Part shown: positions 6,130 through 10,002 of the stretch, in pieces
Numbering within the stretch: position 1 is the stretch's first letter
Layout of the letters: every line of letters starts with the position of its first letter
DNA from: JAJFUG01 sp964386505
GTDB taxonomy: Bacteria; Gemmatimonadota; Glassbacteria; GWA2-58-10
Assembly (NCBI GenBank): GCA_964386505.1
Contig: CAYLSM010000174.1
Coordinates: forward strand, 1-10,002
Length of the DNA stretch: 10,002 nt
Direction: 5' to 3'
Program-made: the position numbers and the translations under genes
Notes under the pieces: model-generated
What the model was told of the DNA's origin: nothing
The model's database searches: none
Seen by the model: only the letters and a program-made list of their open reading frames with translations

Positions 6130-6546
6130 TCAATGTCCGTGTCCGTAGGGAGAGGAGGCGGGGTCGGCGGCGTGACCGGCGCTTTCGGCCGGTTCGTTGT
6201 CCTCGTCCGGGCGGCGGCTGAGCTTGATCATCTGCTCGGCGATCACCTCGGTGCGGTGATGGTGTTCGCCCTTCTCGTCCGTCCATGAGCGTGTGCGCAG
6301 GCGTCCCTCGATGTAAATCTGGTCGCCCTTGCGGATAATCTGGTTGCAGATTTCGGCCAGTCGGTTCCAGGCGACTATATTGTGCCATTCCGTGCGCTCG
6401 GCGCGCACGCCCTCGCGGTCGACCCAGGTGGTGTTGGTCGCCAGGGAGAACGTGGAGATTGCGCTGCCTTTTTCTGTCTGCCTCAGGTCCGGGTCCCGGC
6501 CGATATTACCGATCAGGATCACTTTGTTCAAATCCCGCTGAGCCAT
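6130..6546 (-). CDS. ssb: Single-stranded DNA-binding protein without the acidic tip
   Basis: A 138-residue SSB. Residues 5-110 are the OB fold: LNKVILIGNIGRDPDLR at the start, then STFSLATN, TEWHNIVAWNRLAEI, and KGDQIYIEGRLRTRSW. Trp41, Trp54, Trp60 and Trp88 fall at or next to the positions of the DNA-stacking aromatics of E. coli SSB. It protects single-stranded DNA in replication and repair as a tetramer. The C-terminal tail is only 28 residues long and ends SSPYGHGH. The usual tip (Asp-Asp-Asp-Ile/Leu-Pro-Phe) that recruits partner proteins is missing; the nearest acidic stretch, DEDNEP, is internal. No other frame restores the tip within the next 60 bases. The ATG at 6546 follows a G-rich SD (GGGGTGG). 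It is expressed away from the rpsF operon, with its own promoter. Confidence 0.93.
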   Translation of the reverse strand: MAQRDLNKVILIGNIGRDPDLRQTEKGSAISTFSLATNTTWVDREGVRAERTEWHNIVAWNRLAEICNQIIRKGDQIYIEGRLRTRSWTDEKGEHHHRTEVIAEQMIKLSRRPDEDNEPAESAGHAADPASSPYGHGH

Positions 6547-6708
6547 AAACCACCCCGAATTGAATCGTTATCACTATTGGGATTCTATCCCGGCGCCACC
6601 CTGTCCTTGACCGGCCGGAAGGGCCTGTACGACAGAAAGTTCTAAGTTTTTTTGTATATGTTTCTCCATTGGAGGTTTAGGAGCTTATTTCGTGAATAAT
6701 TCCTTTTT

Positions 6709-6738
6709 ACTATATCAGAGAAAACTTGGCCCTGTCAA
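6709..6738 (-). promoter_or_regulatory. Strong sigma70-like promoter for ssb
   Basis: On the minus strand TTGACA (6738-6733) and TATAGT (6714-6709) are 18 bases apart. The predicted start is near 6702, so the ssb leader is about 155 bases. It contains a palindrome, CTCCA-T-TGGAG (6664-6674), and a possible 31-codon frame (6669-6574) that has no SD. Confidence 0.65.
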
Positions 6739-6798
6739 GTGTTCTTATTTTCACAGGTGCCGTTAGGCGTTCTGAAATGGCTTTTGGAATAATTTTGC

Positions 6799-6826
6799 TT
6801 GATAATGAGTGCGCCGCCGCTATATT
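6799..6826 (+). promoter_or_regulatory. Sigma70-like promoter for the ATPase-TPR gene
   Basis: TTGATA (6799-6804) and TATATT (6821-6826) are 16 bases apart, each one base from consensus. The predicted start is near 6833, leaving about 60 bases before the ATG at 6893. This rules against an upstream GTG start at 6809, which would fall inside the promoter. Confidence 0.55.
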
Positions 6827-6892
6827 TCAACCAAAATTCTCTCGATTTTTAACTTGCCGCTTTATCCCCAAAACCAGTCGACCGGGTCAATT

Positions 6893-9658
6893 ATGCGGGA
6901 CATGGAATTGATCGGAAGGGACAAGGAGCTAAAGGCTCTCTACGATCTTCTGTCCGAATTCCTCTCACGCGGCCCCCAGGGCCAGGCTCTCTGGCTGAAC
7001 GTGCACGGCGAGGAGGGAGTGGGCCGCAGCGCCCTGCTGGACGAATTGGTGATTGAGTCCCACGCCCTGGGCGAGGTGTACGTGCTGCGGGCGGATGTGT
7101 TCCCGGTGGCGGACTACCCGTTCGGAGCGGTAAGCTCGGCGCTGGCGCTCGACCTGGACATCCCGTTCTGGGAGAGCGAGTACGCCAAGAAAGAGAAGAT
7201 AGAGTCGCGGCTGGCCGCGTTCGCCCGGCTCAAGCTGCCCCAGGAGGTGTTCGACTCGGCGGTTATCCTGCCGGTGTTCGGCCGCCTTCTGGGGGTGGAC
7301 TATCCGCTGGAGCTCCACACTCCGGCCAACCGCAGGGGCAAGGGCAAGCTGGTGGTGTTCAACGCCGTGCGGCGCTACCTTCAGGCCCTGCGGGCCAGCC
7401 TGACCAGGAGTGAGAACCCGCCGCTGCTGGTGCTCTGGTTCGATGACCTGGAGCGTATGGACAGCCTGTCGCTGGAGCTGCTGGTCCACCTTGTGCAGAA
7501 AAAGGATTGCCTCTGGCCGCTGGTGATACTCAGCTCCAGCCGCGCGCCGTTCAGCTCGCGCCTGGATTACCTGGAGGAGTTCCGCGAGTTCTCGCTGGGG
7601 CCGCTGTCCAAGCTTTCGCGGCGGCGCCTGGTGCAGCGTCTGGAGGAGCAGGGGGCCGGAGGCGGGTCGGGCCAGTCGGTGTCGGCCCAGTTGCGCGACC
7701 TTCTGATCGAAGGCGCGCCGGGCAACCCTCTGCTGATCTCCGAGACCTGGCGCCTGCTGCGTGAGAAAGTCACCAGCCCCGAAAGCCGCGAGCGCCGTCG
7801 CCGCCTGGTGGCGGCCCTGGACAACCGCTCGCGGGCCCTGGCCGCCCTGGAGCTGCCCGGAATCCTGCGCGAGCGGCACCGCCGTCTGAACAACCACGCG
7901 CGCAATATCCTGCAGGCGGTGGCGATCCTGGGGACAGCCTGCTCCCAGGACATCCTCTCCCGCCTGCTGGCCCGGCTCAACATACAGGTGCGCGACCTGG
8001 AGGCCGACCTGGCCGCCCTGGCCGGGCAGGGTTTCCTGCTGGAGGGGGGCGCAGGCGGAGGCGGCACGGTGCGCCTGGCCTGCCCGCTCTACTACGAGAT
8101 CCTGGTCGAGAGTCTCACTCCCGAGCGCAGCGCCGAGCTTCGCCAGCAGTGCGCCGACCTTCTGTACCAGATGATGGAGGAGGAGAACCACGATTTCGTG
8201 TTCCTGGTGGGAGCGTTCCTGCGCCAGAGCTATTTCCTGAAAGAGGACTGGGCCGTTAGCACCCTGTCGCTCTGCGGCGACCGCCTTCTGCTGCTGGAGG
8301 ACTACCGCGCCGCCGAGGCCTCGTTCCAGGAGGCGATGGCCCGCCTGGGCCTGGAGGGCACTCTGGAGGGTTCCGAAATGGCCGGCGACAGCCTCGAACA
8401 GTTTGACTGGCTGCTGGTGCGCAGCGGACGGGCGCGGCTGGGTGACGGGAGGATCAAGGAGGCGTTCGCCACGCTGAGCGCGGCCCTGATGCTTTCGCGC
8501 GGACATGCGTTCATGCGGCCGCGGGTGGAGGCCTGCCTCGACCTGGCCGAGATCATGGTCCTGCGCGGCGACTGGGCCGGGGCGGAGCGTTTCCACGCCG
8601 AGGCTCTCGAGGTGGCCCGGGCCTATGGCGAACAGGCCCTGACCGCGCGCTGCCTGACCGCGGCGGCCCAGCTCAAGCTGAAACGGGAGGAAATCCAGGC
8701 GGCCGGAACGCTTCTCGGCGAGGCCCTGGCCCTGGATGAGGACAGCACCCCCGGCGAGCGCCGTCTGGACATACTGCTCAACCTGGCCGTGGTGCGCCAG
8801 CAGAGCGGCGAGATCGAGGCGGCCCAGAAACTTTACCGCGACTGCCTGGAGCTGGCCGACAAGCTGCGCGATGACACGGCCGCGGTGACCGCGCTCAGCA
8901 ACCTGGGCCGAATGCGCTACGAGGCCGGACGGGTGGATGAGGCCCTGGAGCAGTTCCACCGCGCCCTGAGCCGTCTGCGCGCCTCGGGCGACCTGGTCCA
9001 GACCGGCAACTGGCTGGGCTACATCGGCTCGGTCTACTACGCGGTCGAGGAGTACGAGACCGCCATCGAATACTACAGCCAGGCGCTCAGCATCGCCCAG
9101 CGCACCGGCAACCTTCGCAACCAGGGCATCTGGCTGGCCAACCTGGGCAACGCCAGCTACGAGATGAAAGAGGTCAGCCGCGCCCTGGACTACTACCTGC
9201 GCGCCCTGGAGCTGGCCCGCGACGAGCAGGACTACAGCTATGTCTGCACCCTGATGAGCACGATCGGGGTCTACTACTACAACCTCCGCCAGTACGAGCC
9301 GGCGCGCAGCTATTTCAGCGAAAGCCTGGCCGTGGCCCTGGAGGCTGGCAACCTGCCCGTGGCCGTGCAGAACATTCTATACCGCGGCGCGATTCTGGCT
9401 CATCAGGGCGACCCGGCGGCAGGACTGAGGGCGCTGGATGAGGGCGAGGCCATCGCCAGGGAGCACGGAATGGCCGAGCACCTTGCCGTGGCCGAGTTGT
9501 TCCGCGGGCACATCGCCCTTCTTGGCGGCGAGCGCACCGAGGCCCGCCGTCACTGCCGCAAGGCCGCCGAGCTGGCGGTCTCCACCGGCAACCGCAAGCT
9601 GAGCGCCGAGATCGACCGCGCCCTGGCCGCCTGCCGAAGCGAGGAAGAAGAAAAGTGA
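6893..9658 (+). CDS. Large AAA/STAND-like ATPase with C-terminal TPR repeats
   Basis: A 921-residue cytoplasmic protein. It opens with ELIGRDKELKALYDLL, the entry motif of AAA_16-type ATPases. The Walker A loop at 39-46 reads GEEGVGRS, with Arg45 in place of the catalytic lysine. Walker B is LLVLWFDDLERMD, with Asp184-Asp185. A sensor-like ILSSSRAP and the conserved GNPLLISE follow. Residues about 300-450 are helical (winged-helix-like). From about 455 to 915 comes a run of TPR repeats of roughly 40 residues, for example SNLGRMRYEAGRVDEALEQF and ANLGNASYEMKEVSRALDYY. This layout matches the ATPase-TPR half of MalT-like regulators and class III cyclase or kinase fusions, but no cyclase, kinase or HTH domain is present. 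The likely role is a nucleotide-controlled scaffold or signalling hub; the partner is unknown. The ATG at 6893 is chosen from the promoter position and a weak CGGG SD; 6902 is also possible. Confidence 0.85.
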   Translation: MRDMELIGRDKELKALYDLLSEFLSRGPQGQALWLNVHGEEGVGRSALLDELVIESHALGEVYVLRADVFPVADYPFGAVSSALALDLDIPFWESEYAKKEKIESRLAAFARLKLPQEVFDSAVILPVFGRLLGVDYPLELHTPANRRGKGKLVVFNAVRRYLQALRASLTRSENPPLLVLWFDDLERMDSLSLELLVHLVQKKDCLWPLVILSSSRAPFSSRLDYLEEFREFSLGPLSKLSRRRLVQRLEEQGAGGGSGQSVSAQLRDLLIEGAPGNPLLISETWRLLREKVTSPESRERRRRLVAALDNRSRALAALELPGILRERHRRLNNHARNILQAVAILGTACSQDILSRLLARLNIQVRDLEADLAALAGQGFLLEGGAGGGGTVRLACPLYYEILVESLTPERSAELRQQCADLLYQMMEEENHDFVFLVGAFLRQSYFLKEDWAVSTLSLCGDRLLLLEDYRAAEASFQEAMARLGLEGTLEGSEMAGDSLEQFDWLLVRSGRARLGDGRIKEAFATLSAALMLSRGHAFMRPRVEACLDLAEIMVLRGDWAGAERFHAEALEVARAYGEQALTARCLTAAAQLKLKREEIQAAGTLLGEALALDEDSTPGERRLDILLNLAVVRQQSGEIEAAQKLYRDCLELADKLRDDTAAVTALSNLGRMRYEAGRVDEALEQFHRALSRLRASGDLVQTGNWLGYIGSVYYAVEEYETAIEYYSQALSIAQRTGNLRNQGIWLANLGNASYEMKEVSRALDYYLRALELARDEQDYSYVCTLMSTIGVYYYNLRQYEPARSYFSESLAVALEAGNLPVAVQNILYRGAILAHQGDPAAGLRALDEGEAIAREHGMAEHLAVAELFRGHIALLGGERTEARRHCRKAAELAVSTGNRKLSAEIDRALAACRSEEEEK

Positions 9659-9683
9659 ATGCCGAGGCTGCCACGGATTGGAA

Positions 9684-9764
9684 GTCTCTAAATGTAGGGG
9701 AGGGCTTCATACCCTCCCCTACGTTGATTTAACCGGTCACCGCCCAAAATTGGGACTTAGAGAC
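9684..9764. repeat. 81-base stretch with 8-base terminal inverted repeats
   Basis: GTCTCTAA (9684-9691) and TTAGAGAC (9757-9764) are exact inverted copies that enclose the strong hairpin at 9694-9722 and a CCCAA/TTGGG pairing (9743-9754). No target-site duplication is visible. It may be folded 3' RNA or a small dispersed element. Confidence 0.3.
9694..9722 (+). terminator. Strong hairpin after the ATPase-TPR gene
   Basis: GTAGGGGAGGG (9694-9704) pairs perfectly with CCCTCCCCTAC (9712-9722) over 11 bases, around a CTTCATA loop. Only a weak T-tract follows (GTTGATTT), so termination may be partial. The arm resembles that of the rplI terminator (AGGGG, C or A, GGG). Confidence 0.6.
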
Positions 9765-9795
9765 GGGACGGGCGGGAAATGAAAGAGAAAGGTGC

Positions 9796-10002
9796 ATGAA
9801 AAAGGAACTGGAAGAGCGACTGGAGCAGCGCGCCGCGCTGATCGGGCAGAAACTGGCCGAGATACTGGCCCCGCTGCGGGTGGAGGCTGGCAAGCCCGGT
9901 GAGGGGCTGAAACGGGCCGAGCGGTTCAGGGATTTCAGCGTGGAGTATACTGCTCGCACCGTGGAGATACTGGACCTGAAGCGTGACCTGAAAGAATCGC
10001 GG
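9796..10002 (+). CDS. Unknown coiled-coil-rich protein, N-terminal part, cut by window edge
   Basis: The first 69 codons of a gene that runs off the right edge. It starts MKKELEERLEQRAALIGQKL, continues with a long charged helix, and has a short break (EAGKPGEG, residues 30-37) before a second helical stretch ending LDLKRDLKESR. No membrane segment or signal peptide is present. AAAGG lies just before the ATG at 9796. The frame stays open to the window end, with codon choice like the ATPase gene. It lies 137 bases beyond that gene, behind the hairpin, so read-through transcription is possible but not certain. I do not recognise the family. Confidence 0.6.
   Translation, partial: MKKELEERLEQRAALIGQKLAEILAPLRVEAGKPGEGLKRAERFRDFSVEYTARTVEILDLKRDLKESR

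Noticed and set aside
6574..6669. 31-codon frame in the ssb leader as a leader peptide
   Set aside because: No SD before its ATG (the upstream sequence is CCTCC, the opposite of an SD) and no attenuator-like structure follows.
6778..6800. Sigma54 promoter before the ATPase gene (TGGC and TTGC)
   Set aside because: The two elements are six bases too far apart for a sigma54 site; a sigma70 pair fits better.
6965..8959. 664-codon open frame antisense to the ATPase-TPR gene
   Set aside because: Its product is a Gln/Ala/Leu/His-rich string without domains, the expected complement of GC-rich Leu/Ala/Glu codons. The plus strand has clear Walker and TPR motifs.
6893..9658. Defence system centred on the STAND-like ATPase
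   Set aside because: No nuclease, TIR, protease or other effector domain is fused or adjacent in the window, and the neighbours are housekeeping genes.

Overview
The window is GC-rich, gene-dense bacterial chromosome. Codon choice, Shine-Dalgarno (SD) motifs and sigma70-like promoters look bacterial throughout. A signal-peptide plus beta-barrel protein and an SSS symporter suggest a diderm. The S6/S18/DUF2232/L9 cluster, the S41 protease and a large ATPase-TPR protein would fit an uncultivated lineage of the FCB/Gemmatimonadota type, but that placement is inference from style, not from a marker comparison. No phage, IS, CRISPR, tRNA or rRNA was found.

Layout. Positions 1-181 (minus) hold the 5' end of a sodium:solute symporter. 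It diverges from a small secreted beta-barrel protein (426-923, plus) that has a clear promoter. A perfect 28-nt palindrome at 980-1007 serves as a two-way terminator where that gene meets a minus-strand pair: an S41 C-terminal processing protease (1308-2912) and an overlapping two-helix membrane protein (1045-1311). An AT-rich intergenic region (2913-3219) carries overlapping divergent promoter candidates and a structured leader for the ribosomal operon rpsF - rpsR - DUF2232 - rplI (3220-5442), which ends in a strong intrinsic terminator (5471-5503). The ssb gene, usually between rpsF and rpsR, is instead on the opposite strand (6130-6546). It is followed by two small genes: an 80-aa two-helix membrane protein and a 59-aa proline-rich soluble protein. 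From the AT-rich region 6547-6892, a promoter pointing left serves ssb and one pointing right serves a 921-aa AAA/STAND-like ATPase with TPR repeats (6893-9658). A strong hairpin follows, then the start of a coiled-coil-rich gene that runs off the window.

Function. Most of the window is housekeeping: small-subunit proteins S6 and S18 (which bind 16S rRNA together), L9, single-stranded DNA binding and envelope proteolysis. The less ordinary items are the ATPase-TPR protein, whose Walker A lysine is arginine; an SSB without the usual acidic C-terminal tip; the unassigned small membrane proteins; and the structured leader and spacer RNA of the ribosomal operon. I see no convincing new multi-gene system such as a defence island or biosynthetic cluster.
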